Part shown: positions 54,135 to 63,325 of the stretch, piece after piece
How positions within the stretch are numbered: position 1 is the first letter of the stretch
Layout: every line of letters begins with the position of its first letter
Assembly: GCA_016177845.1 (NCBI GenBank)
Contig: JACOUO010000011.1
Span: 700,326 to 764,325, forward strand
Direction of reading: 5' to 3'
DNA length: 64,000 nt
From: Deltaproteobacteria bacterium
GTDB taxonomy: Bacteria; Desulfobacterota; GWC2-55-46
Notes under the pieces: model-generated
The model's database searches: none
What the model was told of the DNA's origin: nothing
The model's input: only the letters and a program-made list of their open reading frames with translations
Translations under genes and position numbers: made by a program

Positions 54135-54296
54135 TTATCGGGCTATCGGCAGCTGAGGCACATTCATCACTTCAATAAGGCCCCATACCGTATAGACCAC
54201 TGTCGGGACTACCACGCCCAAAATTAACAGCAGATAGATATTATCGTAAAGCGTTTGCCAGGCCGGGATCGGCCCTTCATCCCTGTTTGTACTCAT
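54135..54296 (-). CDS. Small single-helix membrane protein (53 residues)
   Basis: Read from the gap upstream of subunit II. MSTNRDEGPIPAWQTLYDN leads into one transmembrane helix (about 20-42), and it ends IEVMNVPQLPIAR. AAAGGAGG precedes the ATG. It is the first gene of the operon and 11 bp before subunit II. No family recognised; a small oxidase subunit is inferred from position. Confidence 0.65.
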   Translation of the reverse strand: MSTNRDEGPIPAWQTLYDNIYLLLILGVVVPTVVYTVWGLIEVMNVPQLPIAR

Positions 54297-54368
54297 CGTG
54301 CCATCCTCCTTTCAACTATTGTATTTGCGTGCATGGAGTACACCCCTCCTTATATATTTTGATAATTA

Positions 54369-54409
54369 AATATATTAAGAACTACAAAGACAATAAATGA
54401 CTTTTATCA
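54369..54409 (-). promoter_or_regulatory. CRP/FNR-type promoter of the subunit II operon
   Basis: Box TGACTTTTATCA (54398-54409) with TATATT (54369-54374) 23 bp downstream on the minus strand, start expected near 54362. Confidence 0.65.
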
Positions 54410-54496
54410 GGTTTTTAATTTATCTTTAATGTACAAGAAAAAAGGATAAGGATTGAATCTTCGGGTAAGAAAAATGTAAGCAATAATGGATGATAT

Positions 54497-54525
54497 TTTA
54501 TATACCAAGTTCCCTCATTTGTCAA
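54497..54525 (-). promoter_or_regulatory. Sigma70-type promoter upstream of the subunit II operon
   Basis: TTGACA (54520-54525), 17-bp spacer, TATAAA (54497-54502) on the minus strand, about 130 bp upstream of the FNR-like box. Confidence 0.5.
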
Positions 54526-54619
54526 TACAGGTTACAAAATAAGGGTTGATTTACATAAGAAAATTACTTTCCGAAGATTAAGCTGGAATAACCGAAGCGT
54601 GCGGACAACAGGTATTTTA

Positions 54620-54652
54620 AAAAAAAACGGGGCAGGTAAAAACCTGCCCCGT
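54620..54652 (-). terminator. Intrinsic terminator of the porin gene
   Basis: Perfect 11-bp stem ACGGGGCAGGT/ACCTGCCCCGT with a four-base loop and nine T on the minus strand, about 20 bp after the stop. Confidence 0.9.
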
Positions 54653-54672
54653 CGAGACATCCAATCCTGAGA

Positions 54673-56076
54673 TTAGAAGTTTGCTGTGATCTGGAGGTAT
54701 GCCCAGTCCTGATCTTCTTTGTCTTCTGTTGCTGCTGTTGTTGTGAAGTAGTCATCAACAAAGTCGCCTGTGAAGAAGCGGCTGTAGCCTACTTCTGCTG
54801 TAAGGGCGTTGTTGTACTTGTAGGTAGCTACTACGTCAACTTCGCTGCCCAGATCATCTTTGCTGTTTGCTGCCCTTGCGCCACGGACGCCTGTCGGGGT
54901 GTTGTTCCAGTTAGCTGCGCCGTACCATGCATCTTCCTTCTCAGCAAGCTTGAAGTTCCAGTATGCGGCATAGAGCCTTACTTTCTCTGTTACATCGGCT
55001 GATGCGTTTACTGTCCAGGCCTTTACGTTCCTCCAGGCCTGAAGGTCCATATTGCCGAGCTTGTCATGGTTTGTGGGGAAGAGGTTGAAGAATGTCTTTA
55101 TCTTGTCGTTCGGTGTTGCTGCTGTGCCTGCATCCTTGTCGCCTGAGGCAAAGTCATACTCTGCGCCAATCCTGACTTTTACAGGTGTCGGGAGTGTGTA
55201 GCCGACCTTTGCTGCATAGGCATAGGATGAGATGTTGAAGTCTGTGCCTTTTGTGTTTACATCGCCGGTCTGGAAGGGTACTTCCAAGGTGTAGTCAAGG
55301 CCTGCAACCGCACCCTTTAACCTGGCGCCGAGTGTGTAGAGGTGCTGGGCTTCATCAGGTACTGCTGTGGCTGATGTTACGGGTGTGTTGCCAAGGAAAC
55401 CGTTGGCTCCGATTACTGTGCCGAAACCGAGCGGGTTTGCTGCTGTCTGTGAGCCGTTCCTTACTGCTAAAGCATAAAGGTCAAGAGTATTGTTCGGGAT
55501 GGCCTTTACTGTGGCATAGATACCATAGAAGTCCTGGTCTGTGTTTGTTGTGCCGTTATCCGCGAGCTTTGAAGCGAAGAGGTCAACATTGGCAACATCT
55601 GTTGTTACCATGAACTTAAGGGCATCAAATGACCTGCCGTTGTTTGACCAGCCGAATGTGCCGATAAGCCTTTCATCGCCGTATGCGAGTTCCTGACGGC
55701 CTGCCCTGAATGATACGGGTGCGCCGAGGAGGTTATCTACATTGACATATGATTCGTGGAGATCTGTGACATTGCTGGTGCCGTCATCTGTGAGGTTAGG
55801 TCCGCCGGCGGCTGATGTTGCTGCGCCCCATGTCCTTGTATCCTGAAGGGTGATCTTTACTGAAACATCATCTGTTGCCTTGGCATTGGCTGTAAGCCTT
55901 ACCCTCTGGCCCCATGAATCTGTGTGGTCATTTACATTCTTATTGAAATCTGCATTATTCCTGTATTCACCCCTCAACCTGTACTGACCGCCAAATGTTA
56001 CATCTGCCGCGCTTGAGGGTACTGCCCATGCAGCAGTAATAGCAGCTGCAAAAACCGACAACATAATTCTCTTCAT
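54673..56076 (-). CDS. Outer-membrane beta-barrel porin
   Basis: 467 residues from the ATG at 56076, chosen because GGAGGAAGAAGG precedes it; an upstream in-frame ATG at 56208 gives a poor N-terminus. A signal peptide (MKRIMLSVFAAAITAAW, cleaved after about residue 24 at SSA-AD) is followed by alternating beta strands and a terminal phenylalanine (QITANF). No closer family is recognised. An FNR-like box sits about 300 bp upstream, linking it to the respiratory module. Confidence 0.85.
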   Translation of the reverse strand: MKRIMLSVFAAAITAAWAVPSSAADVTFGGQYRLRGEYRNNADFNKNVNDHTDSWGQRVRLTANAKATDDVSVKITLQDTRTWGAATSAAGGPNLTDDGTSNVTDLHESYVNVDNLLGAPVSFRAGRQELAYGDERLIGTFGWSNNGRSFDALKFMVTTDVANVDLFASKLADNGTTNTDQDFYGIYATVKAIPNNTLDLYALAVRNGSQTAANPLGFGTVIGANGFLGNTPVTSATAVPDEAQHLYTLGARLKGAVAGLDYTLEVPFQTGDVNTKGTDFNISSYAYAAKVGYTLPTPVKVRIGAEYDFASGDKDAGTAATPNDKIKTFFNLFPTNHDKLGNMDLQAWRNVKAWTVNASADVTEKVRLYAAYWNFKLAEKEDAWYGAANWNNTPTGVRGARAANSKDDLGSEVDVVATYKYNNALTAEVGYSRFFTGDFVDDYFTTTAATEDKEDQDWAYLQITANF

Positions 56077-56314
56077 CCTTCTTCCTCCTTCTATAGTTAG
56101 ATAGTTATTACTGCCCAGTTGAATTAAGCGCTGTTTTTTTTCAACGCATTGGACACGGATGTAAATCAACTTCAGGAACTGTTCTGCGGCGCATGTTCTT
56201 TCAAACATTGCACTGCAGGAAAAAACCGCGTGAATTCTAAATCCGCTGCTGCTCTAAAGAGGAAGACCGTATATTGAGCCTGTACGAGCCCTCTGACTAT
56301 AAAAATGTGCTTTC

Positions 56315-56343
56315 TTTATACACAACCTGACTAATGCTGTCAA
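56315..56343 (-). promoter_or_regulatory. Consensus promoter of the porin gene
   Basis: TTGACA (56338-56343), 17-bp spacer, TATAAA (56315-56320) on the minus strand. The FNR-like box at 56375-56386 would be about 72 bp before its start, the class I distance. Confidence 0.65.
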
Positions 56344-56374
56344 GCATTTTAGTACTAGTCCTTAAAAAAAATTA

Positions 56375-56386
56375 TGATTATTATCA
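56375..56386. promoter_or_regulatory. CRP/FNR-type box upstream of the porin
   Basis: TGATTATTATCA, with flanking A and T making ATGAT/ATCAT halves. TAAAAT (56346-56351) lies 23 bp downstream on the minus strand, as for the other three boxes. Confidence 0.6.
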
Positions 56387-56450
56387 TAACAATGATTTAT
56401 TTCGTTCTTAATGCTTTCCAAAAACATAGAACTGGGAAAAATCATTGTTT

Positions 56451-57431
56451 CTAAACAACTCCGGCCTTAATCAGATCATGGAGATGGACAACGCCCTCAA
56501 CCGCATTCGATTCACCATCACATACAAAAAGCGATGTTATCGAGTGTTCCTCCATCTTCCTTAAAGCCGCTTCCGCAAGAGAGGCTTTGTCTATCATCTT
56601 AGGGTTTTTGTTCATCACATCCTCAACCTTTTTATTGAGGATGCTGTCCCCTTTCTCCAAAGACCTCCTAAGGTCTCCGTCGGTGATGACGCCAAGCAGT
56701 TTTTTACCTTTAAAAACGCCTGTGAGACCCATCCTCTTGGCGGTCATCTCAAGGATGGCATCCTTCATAAAAGTGCCTGCGGCGACCCTCGGCACCAGGG
56801 GGCCCGAGTGCATCAGCTCCTCTACCCTCATAAGTTTTCTGCCAAGGCTTCCTGCCGGATGAAGGCTTGCGAAGTCCTCAGCTTTAAATCCCCTCTTCTC
56901 TATAAGCGCCACCGCAAGGGCATCGCCCATTGCCAGGCAGGCTGTTGTAGAAGCTGTGGGGGACAGCCCTAAAGGGCATGCCTCTTCTTTTACGCCAACA
57001 TACAGGAACGCGTCTCCGTAACGGGCAAGGGTAGATTTCTTCCTGCCTGTCATGGCTATCATTTTCACACCCATCCTTTTTACGATGGGAATTATTTTTA
57101 TGAGTTCTTCTGTTTCGCCTGAATTGGAGATGGCAAGCAGGATGTCGTTTTTCATGAGCATCCCGAGGTCTCCGTGGACACCCTCGGCAGGATGAAGGAA
57201 GAATGCCGAAGTGCCTGTGGAAGCAAGGGTTGAGGCTATCTTCTGCCCGATGATGCCGCTTTTGCCCATTCCGCTTACGACAACCTTGCCTGTCGTGGAG
57301 AGTATCATCTCAACGGCTTTTGAGAAATCGCCGTCAAGATGTCTGGCCAATGCTTTTATGGCGTTAGCTTCAATTTCAAGGACGCGCTTTGCGATACTTA
57401 GGGTGAGGTCCTTTTTTACCTTCTTTGGCAT
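56451..57431 (-). CDS. kdsD: Arabinose-5-phosphate isomerase (KdsD/KpsF)
   Basis: 326 residues: a sugar isomerase domain (about 35-185) with KVVSGMGKSGIIGQKIASTLASTG and HGDLGM, then two CBS domains (about 205-325). It turns ribulose-5-phosphate into arabinose-5-phosphate, the first step of Kdo synthesis. It is 32 bp downstream of kdsA and ends the kdsB-pyrG-kdsA-kdsD set. Confidence 0.93.
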   Translation of the reverse strand: MPKKVKKDLTLSIAKRVLEIEANAIKALARHLDGDFSKAVEMILSTTGKVVVSGMGKSGIIGQKIASTLASTGTSAFFLHPAEGVHGDLGMLMKNDILLAISNSGETEELIKIIPIVKRMGVKMIAMTGRKKSTLARYGDAFLYVGVKEEACPLGLSPTASTTACLAMGDALAVALIEKRGFKAEDFASLHPAGSLGRKLMRVEELMHSGPLVPRVAAGTFMKDAILEMTAKRMGLTGVFKGKKLLGVITDGDLRRSLEKGDSILNKKVEDVMNKNPKMIDKASLAEAALRKMEEHSITSLFVCDGESNAVEGVVHLHDLIKAGVV

Positions 57432-57463
57432 ATCCAGCTTCCGTAGTTGTGAACCGAAAATTT

Positions 57464-58291
57464 TTAAGCCCTGGTAAAGCCTTTGACCAGACTATCTATT
57501 CCAGTAAGTTCCTCTAAAATTCCTTTTACATCTTTTAAATCTATTGAATTGGGCCCGTCGCACAGAGCCTTGTCAGGGTCGGAGTGGACCTCCATGAAAA
57601 CCCCATCGACTCCTACGGCTACCGCCGCCCTTGCAAGGTGTCTTGCCATTGTCCTGTCCCCGCCTGAGCATGTGCCCATGCCACCGGGTATCTGGACGCT
57701 GTGCGTGGCATCAAAGACAACAGGGTAACCGAATGACCTCATTATTGGCAGAGACCTGAAATCAACTACAAGGTTGTTGTATCCGAAGCTTGCGCCTCTC
57801 TCGGTCAATATGATGTTGTCGTTGCCTGTGCTTAATGCCTTCTGGACAGACTGGTTCATATCAGGAGGGGCTATGAACTGTCCCTTTTTTATATTAATGA
57901 CACGGCCTGTTTTGGCTGTTTCCACAATTATATCGGTCTGACGGCAGAGGAAGGCCGGTATCTGGATGATATCAGCTACTTCGGCTACTTCCGCCACATC
58001 TTCTTTGCAATGGACATCGGTAAGTATTGGGACATCGAACTCGTCCTTTGCCTTTTTAAGTATCCTGAGGCCCTCTTTTATGCCGGGGCCCCTGTAAGAC
58101 TTAACAGATGTCCTGTTAGCCTTATCATAGGATGACTTAAAGACAAAAGGCGTCTTAAGGTCTGAGGTAATCCGCTTAAGCTCATCAAGGGTCGCAAGGG
58201 CTGCCTTTTCACTCTCAATGACGCAAGGCCCCATGATGAAGAAGAGCGGGCCTGAACCTATGGAGAAATCCTTAACCCTTATCTGCTTCAT
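57464..58291 (-). CDS. kdsA: Kdo-8-phosphate synthase
   Basis: 275 residues. It condenses arabinose-5-phosphate and phosphoenolpyruvate. Visible are [11 protein letters not shown] (near 20), [12 protein letters not shown] (near 52), [10 protein letters not shown] (near 95) and [11 protein letters not shown] (near 195). A metal-type cysteine/histidine is not checked. It overlaps pyrG by 20 nt, and kdsD follows 32 bp on. Confidence 0.95.
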   Translation of the reverse strand: MKQIRVKDFSIGSGPLFFIMGPCVIESEKAALATLDELKRITSDLKTPFVFKSSYDKANRTSVKSYRGPGIKEGLRILKKAKDEFDVPILTDVHCKEDVAEVAEVADIIQIPAFLCRQTDIIVETAKTGRVINIKKGQFIAPPDMNQSVQKALSTGNDNIILTERGASFGYNNLVVDFRSLPIMRSFGYPVVFDATHSVQIPGGMGTCSGGDRTMARHLARAAVAVGVDGVFMEVHSDPDKALCDGPNSIDLKDVKGILEELTGIDSLVKGFTRA

Positions 58292-59999
58292 TTAATGAAA
58301 GCGCTTTCGCGGATTTCCTGATTGATGCGGAACGGGACGGCGTTTCCTTCTTTTTCTTTTTTGCCGGCCCTTTTGACGCGTGCTTCTTATGGGTCAGAAT
58401 TGATTTTATGAATCCTCTGAAAAGAGGGTGAGCTTCCATGGGCCTGCTCTTGAACTCAGGATGGAACTGACAGGCAACAAACCATGGGTGGTGCTTATAT
58501 TCCATTATTTCAACAAGGGCCTCATCAGGTGAAAGACCGCTGAAATCAACGCCTACCTTCTCAAGGGGCGCCCTGTATTTATTATTTACCTCGAACCTGT
58601 GCCTGTGCCTCTCGCTTATCTCGGATGAGCCGTAAACCGTGTGCGCCTTTGAGCCTTTCTTAAGGACGCACGGATACGCGCCAAGCCTCATGGTGCCGCC
58701 TTTTGAGTTTATCGCCCTCTGTGTCTCCATAATATCGACTACCGGGTCAGGAGATTCAGGGTCAAACTCGGCTGAGTTGGCTGACTTAAGTCCGCAAAGG
58801 TCTCTTGCTATCTCTATTATCGCCACCTGCATTCCAAGGCAGATGCCGAAGAACGGAAGCTTGTTTTCACGGGCATATTTGATTGCGGCAATCTTACCCT
58901 CAACACCGCGGTTGCCGAACCCGCCGGGTATAAGGAGGCCGTCAACATTTTTAAGGAAGAACTGCGCGCCTTTTTTCTCGACTTCTTCAGAGTCTATATA
59001 CTGGAGGTTTACGCGGCAGCCGTTGGCAATGCCGCCGTGGATAAGGGCTTCGTGAAGGCTCTTGTAAGAGTCCTGCAGGTTCACATACTTTCCTACTATG
59101 CCGATTGTGACCTCGCCCTTGGGGTTGCTTGCCTTTTTTACTATCTCTTCCCACTTCTCAAGCTTGGGGGCGCGCGTCCATATGTTAAGGAGCTTTATTA
59201 TCTTCTCATCAAGGCCCTCACGGTGGAATACCAGCGGGACTTCATAGATGCACTTTACATCTTCTGCCGAGATGACAGCGTCCTTATCGACATTGCAGAA
59301 AAGGGCGATTTTGCTCTTAAGTTCTACGGCAACGGGCCTGTCAGACCTGCACAGCAGGATATCGGGCTGGATACCGATTTCCCTGAGCTTATTGACGCTG
59401 TGCTGTGTGGGCTTTGTCTTTATCTCGTGGGCTGAGGCGATGTAAGGGAGCAATGTAAGGTGCACATACATCACGCTTTCCCTGCCAAGGTCAAACCTCA
59501 ACTGCCTGATGGCCTCAAGGAACGGAAGGCTTTCAATGTCGCCCACTGTGCCCCCGACCTCTATGATGGCAACATCGACACCGTTTGCTATGCTTAAGAT
59601 TTTACTTTTTATCTCATCAGTGACATGGGGAACGACCTGAACAGTGCAGCCGAGGTAATCTCCCCTTCTCTCTTTTGTAATGATTGAATCATAGACCTGG
59701 CCTGTAGTGAAGTTATTGCGCCTGGTGAGCTTGGCGTTCGTAAACCTCTCATAATGGCCAAGGTCAAGGTCTGTCTCTGCCCCGTCATCGGTTACAAACA
59801 CCTCACCGTGCTGTGAAGGGCTCATTGTGCCGGGGTCGACATTTATGTACGGGTCAAGCTTCTGTATGGTAATAGTAAGCCCCCTTGATTCAAGGAGCGC
59901 TCCTATCGAGGCGCTTGCCAACCCTTTGCCGAGGGATGAGACAACGCCGCCTGTTACGAAAATGAATTTTGTCTTTATCTGTTTTTTCAAGTCCACCAT
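58272..59999 (-). CDS. pyrG: CTP synthase
   Basis: 575 residues. Synthetase domain with [23 protein letters not shown] near 15, then a glutamine amidotransferase domain with the catalytic cysteine in [10 protein letters not shown] and histidine in [10 protein letters not shown]. It makes CTP from UTP, ATP and glutamine, the activating nucleotide for Kdo. Residues after about 540 form a Lys-rich tail ([15 protein letters not shown]) that goes past the usual 540-550 end. It lies between kdsB and kdsA. Confidence 0.96.
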   Translation of the reverse strand: MVDLKKQIKTKFIFVTGGVVSSLGKGLASASIGALLESRGLTITIQKLDPYINVDPGTMSPSQHGEVFVTDDGAETDLDLGHYERFTNAKLTRRNNFTTGQVYDSIITKERRGDYLGCTVQVVPHVTDEIKSKILSIANGVDVAIIEVGGTVGDIESLPFLEAIRQLRFDLGRESVMYVHLTLLPYIASAHEIKTKPTQHSVNKLREIGIQPDILLCRSDRPVAVELKSKIALFCNVDKDAVISAEDVKCIYEVPLVFHREGLDEKIIKLLNIWTRAPKLEKWEEIVKKASNPKGEVTIGIVGKYVNLQDSYKSLHEALIHGGIANGCRVNLQYIDSEEVEKKGAQFFLKNVDGLLIPGGFGNRGVEGKIAAIKYARENKLPFFGICLGMQVAIIEIARDLCGLKSANSAEFDPESPDPVVDIMETQRAINSKGGTMRLGAYPCVLKKGSKAHTVYGSSEISERHRHRFEVNNKYRAPLEKVGVDFSGLSPDEALVEIMEYKHHPWFVACQFHPEFKSRPMEAHPLFRGFIKSILTHKKHASKGPAKKKKKETPSRSASIRKSAKALSLNEADKG

Positions 60000-60138
60000 A
60001 AGAGTTCTTTGAAGGTCTCCGGGATGTCCCTGCGCTCAGGCGTATAAAACCGGGCAGGGTGATTTAATTGATTTGGTTTTTATCGGGAATTAATTCTAAC
60101 TAATATACCTGAAACGCACATAGTTATAAATACTTTTT

Positions 60139-60876
60139 TTAAGGCCGCGCTTTTATAAGCCTTCTCACCCTTTCAAGGTCCTCAGGGGTATCCACTGAAA
60201 TCGGGTTATATTTTGTCTCAACTACCTTTATCCTGTAGCCGTTCTCAAGGGCGCGGAGCTGCTCAAGGCTCTCTGTCTCCTCCAGAGGCGTAGGCTCAAG
60301 CTTCGGGAATTTTAATAAAAAATCCCTTCTGTAAACATAAAGCCCTATGTGCTTGTAAGGCTTGCTCCTTAACTTCCGAAAAGAACCTTTGCCGTAAGGA
60401 ATGGGACTGCGTGAAAAATAAAGCGCGTACCCGTCCTTGTCCGTAACTACCTTCACGGCATTTGGATTATAGTATTCTTCCTCTTCTGTTATCTCTGTTT
60501 TAAGGGTGCAGACCAGCAGGTTCGGGTCCGCAAGCATCGGAGCTACCGCCCTGTCAATCAACTCAGGCTCGATAAGAGGTTCATCCCCCTGCATGTTTAC
60601 AATGATGTCGGCGGAGGTTTTCTCAGCCGCTTCGGCAATCCTGTCAGTGCCTGACCTGTGGGCGGATGAGGTCATAACCGCCCTGCCCCCGAAAGACTCT
60701 ACAGCCTTTAAAATCCTCTCGTCATCGGTTGCTACGGTCACATCATCTATAAGGCGGGCCTTCTTCGCCTGTTCATAGACCCACTGCACCATCGGCTTTC
60801 CGCCGATGTCGGCAAGGGGCTTTCCATTTAAACGGGTTGAACCAAATCTGGCGGGGATAAAAGCTACTGCATTCAT
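60139..60876 (-). CDS. kdsB: CMP-Kdo synthetase
   Basis: About 245 residues. Starts MNAVAFIPARFGSTRLNGKPLADIGGKPM, the nucleotidyltransferase motif, and carries NMQGDEPLIEPELID near 98. It activates Kdo with CTP. The ATG at 60876 gives the usual start; the in-frame TTG at 60885 adds 3 residues and neither has a good ribosome-binding site. It is upstream of pyrG by 139 bp on the same strand, and together with kdsA and kdsD gives a full Kdo set. Confidence 0.93.
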   Translation of the reverse strand: MNAVAFIPARFGSTRLNGKPLADIGGKPMVQWVYEQAKKARLIDDVTVATDDERILKAVESFGGRAVMTSSAHRSGTDRIAEAAEKTSADIIVNMQGDEPLIEPELIDRAVAPMLADPNLLVCTLKTEITEEEEYYNPNAVKVVTDKDGYALYFSRSPIPYGKGSFRKLRSKPYKHIGLYVYRRDFLLKFPKLEPTPLEETESLEQLRALENGYRIKVVETKYNPISVDTPEDLERVRRLIKARP

Positions 60877-61098
60877 TCGTAGCAATATATCAAATCCAGC
60901 TTTTATGTCAATGAATTGTTAGGCGGAAAAATCATGCTGAACGGGGAAGAATTTTCCCTGAAAAATAGCGTTTTTAAAGGGTTTTTTGGGCAGTTTCAAA
61001 GAGGGCTGTTTTACCATTGACAGAATGCGGTGCCTGTGTTAATTTTTTTAGTCCATGCCAATGATTTCCGGGACACTTCCCGGAAATCCAGTCAAAAC

Positions 61099-61184
61099 GC
61101 CGGAGTGGTGAAATGGCAGACGCGCGGGACTCAAAATCCTGTGGGGTAACACCCGTGTCGGTTCGAGTCCGACCTCCGGCACCA
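61099..61184 (+). tRNA. tRNA-Leu (CAA)
   Basis: 86 nt with encoded CCA and a long variable arm. Acceptor GCCGGAG/CTCCGGC, anticodon loop CTCAAAA, T-arm TCGGTTCGAGTCCGA. It abuts the integrated element, whose first gene points back at its 3' end. Confidence 0.95.
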
Positions 61185-61205
61185 GATTTTAAGTCATCAG
61201 ATTTG

Positions 61206-62300
61206 TTAGTGAATTACCTCTTCCACCCTTTCAGAAGTCCGAGCCTTTTCAAGCCCTGGAATATCCGACTGTGATAAAATTGTGATAGCGTGTTCCTGTA
61301 CCCTTTTTGCAGCCAATTTCAGATCAGCTTCATTCACAATGTTATACCTGTCAAAGATACTTCTTGTCTTATGACCTGATACTTTCATTGCTACTCTTTC
61401 GGGTACGCCTGCACGAACCATATTTCTCACAGCCGTTCTTCTGAAGTCATGGAACAGCTTGCCTTCAAGCCCTGCTTCTTTACAGGCACTCTTCCAAGAG
61501 TCTCTAAAATCGATTATACGCTCACCAGCTTCACCAAAGAACACCCAAGGACACTTAGGATAGGTTTTATCTTTTAACGCCTTCTGGAAGCGTATAGACT
61601 CTAATAGCTCACCTTCCATATAAATCATCCTTGCTTCTTTGTTCTTTGTGTCCTGCGGCTTAAGAGTGATCTTGCCCTCTATTAGATCGACCTGAGACCA
61701 TTGGAGATTTAATATCTCCATTTTCCTCATGCCTGTATAATACGCCATTGTTATAACAGGCTTGAAATAAGCTGGTAAAGCACTTCTTAGAGCAAGATAA
61801 TCCTTATGCTCATAATATCCCTGTCTAACATTGTTTTCCTGCAAGCGAGGTATATAAGGGATATTCAGAACCTTTGGAGGCGTTGTCCTTGCGCCAAGAT
61901 TGAACATCCTTTTAAGGGCAGCCAATTCCCTATTGATTGTGGCATTCTCAGCCTCTTCCTCTTGCCTCATAAGTATATAGGCTTGAATCCTGCTTGAGGT
62001 TATATCAACCGCCCTCATGCCTTCAAAGGAACGGCTAAGATGCCTTACACATCTTTCAACCTTATCAATGGATTTCTTCTGGTTGATCCTGTAATCAGTG
62101 CTAAGACCTTGGCTTAATTCCTCAAAAGTAGTTTCTCTTGCCTCGACTTCAAAGAACTTCCCCTCAACTATCTGAGTCTTTATCTTGCAGAGTATGTCTT
62201 CTGCCAACTTCTTGGATGTAGTCTCACATGAACGGCGCACCTGTTTACCATTATATGAAAAGCTCATCCACCAGACCTGGTCTCTCTTGTAAAGTCCCAT
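61206..62300 (-). CDS. int: Tyrosine recombinase/integrase
   Basis: 364 residues of the phage-integrase family. An N-terminal SAM-like core-binding region is at about 75-165. In the catalytic domain the arginine is in [14 protein letters not shown], the HxxR in [11 protein letters not shown] and the second histidine in [12 protein letters not shown], whose tyrosine is the nucleophile. It inserts and excises the element at the tRNA-Leu. The N-terminus ([20 protein letters not shown]) is an arm-binding-type domain. It is complete and likely active. Confidence 0.92.
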   Translation of the reverse strand: MGLYKRDQVWWMSFSYNGKQVRRSCETTSKKLAEDILCKIKTQIVEGKFFEVEARETTFEELSQGLSTDYRINQKKSIDKVERCVRHLSRSFEGMRAVDITSSRIQAYILMRQEEEAENATINRELAALKRMFNLGARTTPPKVLNIPYIPRLQENNVRQGYYEHKDYLALRSALPAYFKPVITMAYYTGMRKMEILNLQWSQVDLIEGKITLKPQDTKNKEARMIYMEGELLESIRFQKALKDKTYPKCPWVFFGEAGERIIDFRDSWKSACKEAGLEGKLFHDFRRTAVRNMVRAGVPERVAMKVSGHKTRSIFDRYNIVNEADLKLAAKRVQEHAITILSQSDIPGLEKARTSERVEEVIH

Positions 62301-62401
62301 TACTCCTCCTTCCTGAGACCTTGACTTAGGCTGGCTTCCCGTTTTGTACGATTATAGTTTTTTAGAGCTTTAGTGTCCATATCTCTTGCTTAACTGTACG
62401 A

Positions 62402-62432
62402 GTTTGCCGGTTATTACCCTATACCGGCAAAC
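62402..62432. repeat. 10-bp perfect inverted repeat near the integrase start
   Basis: GTTTGCCGGT (62402-62411) and ACCGGCAAAC (62423-62432), 11-nt spacer, about 100 bp upstream of the integrase start. Likely an operator or arm site of the element. Confidence 0.4.
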
Positions 62433-62842
62433 CGCATTCTTTATGCTGGTAAAGGTGCTTTTTAAATCCAATCCGTCCAAATTCTGCATATTCTTATTTA
62501 TTAAGGACTTAACCTCTATTCATGTATTTTGAGGGTGCTGTGTTACTAAGCGGTGCACCCTGCCCCTTTTTGGCGTTCTGGGCTTATGCTACGCCTATGA
62601 AAAGACGGGCTCCGCTTCGCTTACACCAAGGGGTGAACTCCCCTTGGTTATCCCCCACACGCTTCTACAAGCCTCAGTGCCATGCGCAACGGAAAAGCCC
62701 CGTTGCCAAATAAATGCTGGATGCCGTTGCTGGCCTATAAAAAGAAAAAACCTTGTTGCTGTTGGAAACCCCGTGCCTCTTGAGGCGCATTGTGCGCCCG
62801 CCCGCTAAAGCGGGCAGAACGCCCACGCGCCTCTAAAACAAA

Positions 62843-62878
62843 AAGCCTATAAAAGCATTCAGATACCTTTATAGGCTT
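62843..62878 (-). terminator. Terminator of the ribbon-helix-helix-like gene
   Basis: AAGCCTATAAA and TTTATAGGCTT pair around a 14-nt loop and are followed on the minus strand by TTTTTGTTTT, 31 bp after the stop. Confidence 0.7.
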
Positions 62879-62908
62879 GTTTGGCTTGGCTTACTATCAC
62901 CTGCGCCT

Positions 62909-63199
62909 TTATTGTTCTTCCTCTATCTTCTTCCAGATTTTCTTACCCTCGCCCTTTAGCATAATCTCAAGGTCAATTAATCTATCCATGTTCTTGAGAA
63001 AAGAACCGAAAAAGGCAAGATTATTCCTCAGCCCTAAATCCGACTTCTTCAAGTGAGGTATAGCCCTGTTCAAATCCCGAATGTAAGCCCGTATGACATA
63101 TCCCACATTCAAGTCAGGATCCCCATAATCGCTCAGTGATTTTCTAAGCTTCTCGAATTCATCCTCATCAAGACGGAGGGAGTAAGTTTTAAGACCCAT
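62909..63199 (-). CDS. Small ribbon-helix-helix-like protein of the element
   Basis: 96 residues. The N-terminus GLKTYSLRLDEDEFEKLRKSL then LNVGYVIRAYIRDLNR has the strand-helix-helix pattern of CopG/ParG-like DNA-binding proteins. The rest is a charged helix. In such elements proteins of this type regulate integrase or act as relaxosome or partition accessory factors. It is divergent from the RES gene. The fold call is by eye only. Confidence 0.6.
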   Translation of the reverse strand: MGLKTYSLRLDEDEFEKLRKSLSDYGDPDLNVGYVIRAYIRDLNRAIPHLKKSDLGLRNNLAFFGSFLKNMDRLIDLEIMLKGEGKKIWKKIEEEQ

Positions 63200-63325
63200 A
63201 AAGACCAGCCCCTAATTAAAAGTTATTCGCATATTATTACTTTTGCAATAAAGTTGTCAAGAGCTATTATTTTTTAAACTTTCAAATTGTGCTATATTAC
63301 TTTTCAAAAAAAAGGCAATCAACTC

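Larger units (their letters stand above)
56077..56450. other. Intergenic region between the porin and kdsD
   Basis: 374 bp. It contains a consensus promoter and an FNR-like box serving the porin. No gene seen. Confidence 0.5.
62301..62908. other. Hairpin-rich non-coding region of the integrated element
   Basis: About 600 bp without a likely gene; the 63-codon frame at 62522-62713 is atypical. It contains several perfect inverted repeats between 62625 and 62815 (9, 7, 5, 5 and 6 bp arms), more than expected. A transfer or replication origin, or structured RNA, are possible. Confidence 0.45.

Noticed and set aside
62522-62713. 63-codon plus-strand ORF in the integrated element
   Set aside because: No ribosome-binding site, odd composition (proline, arginine, cysteine scattered), and it covers perfect palindromes that suit non-coding DNA better.
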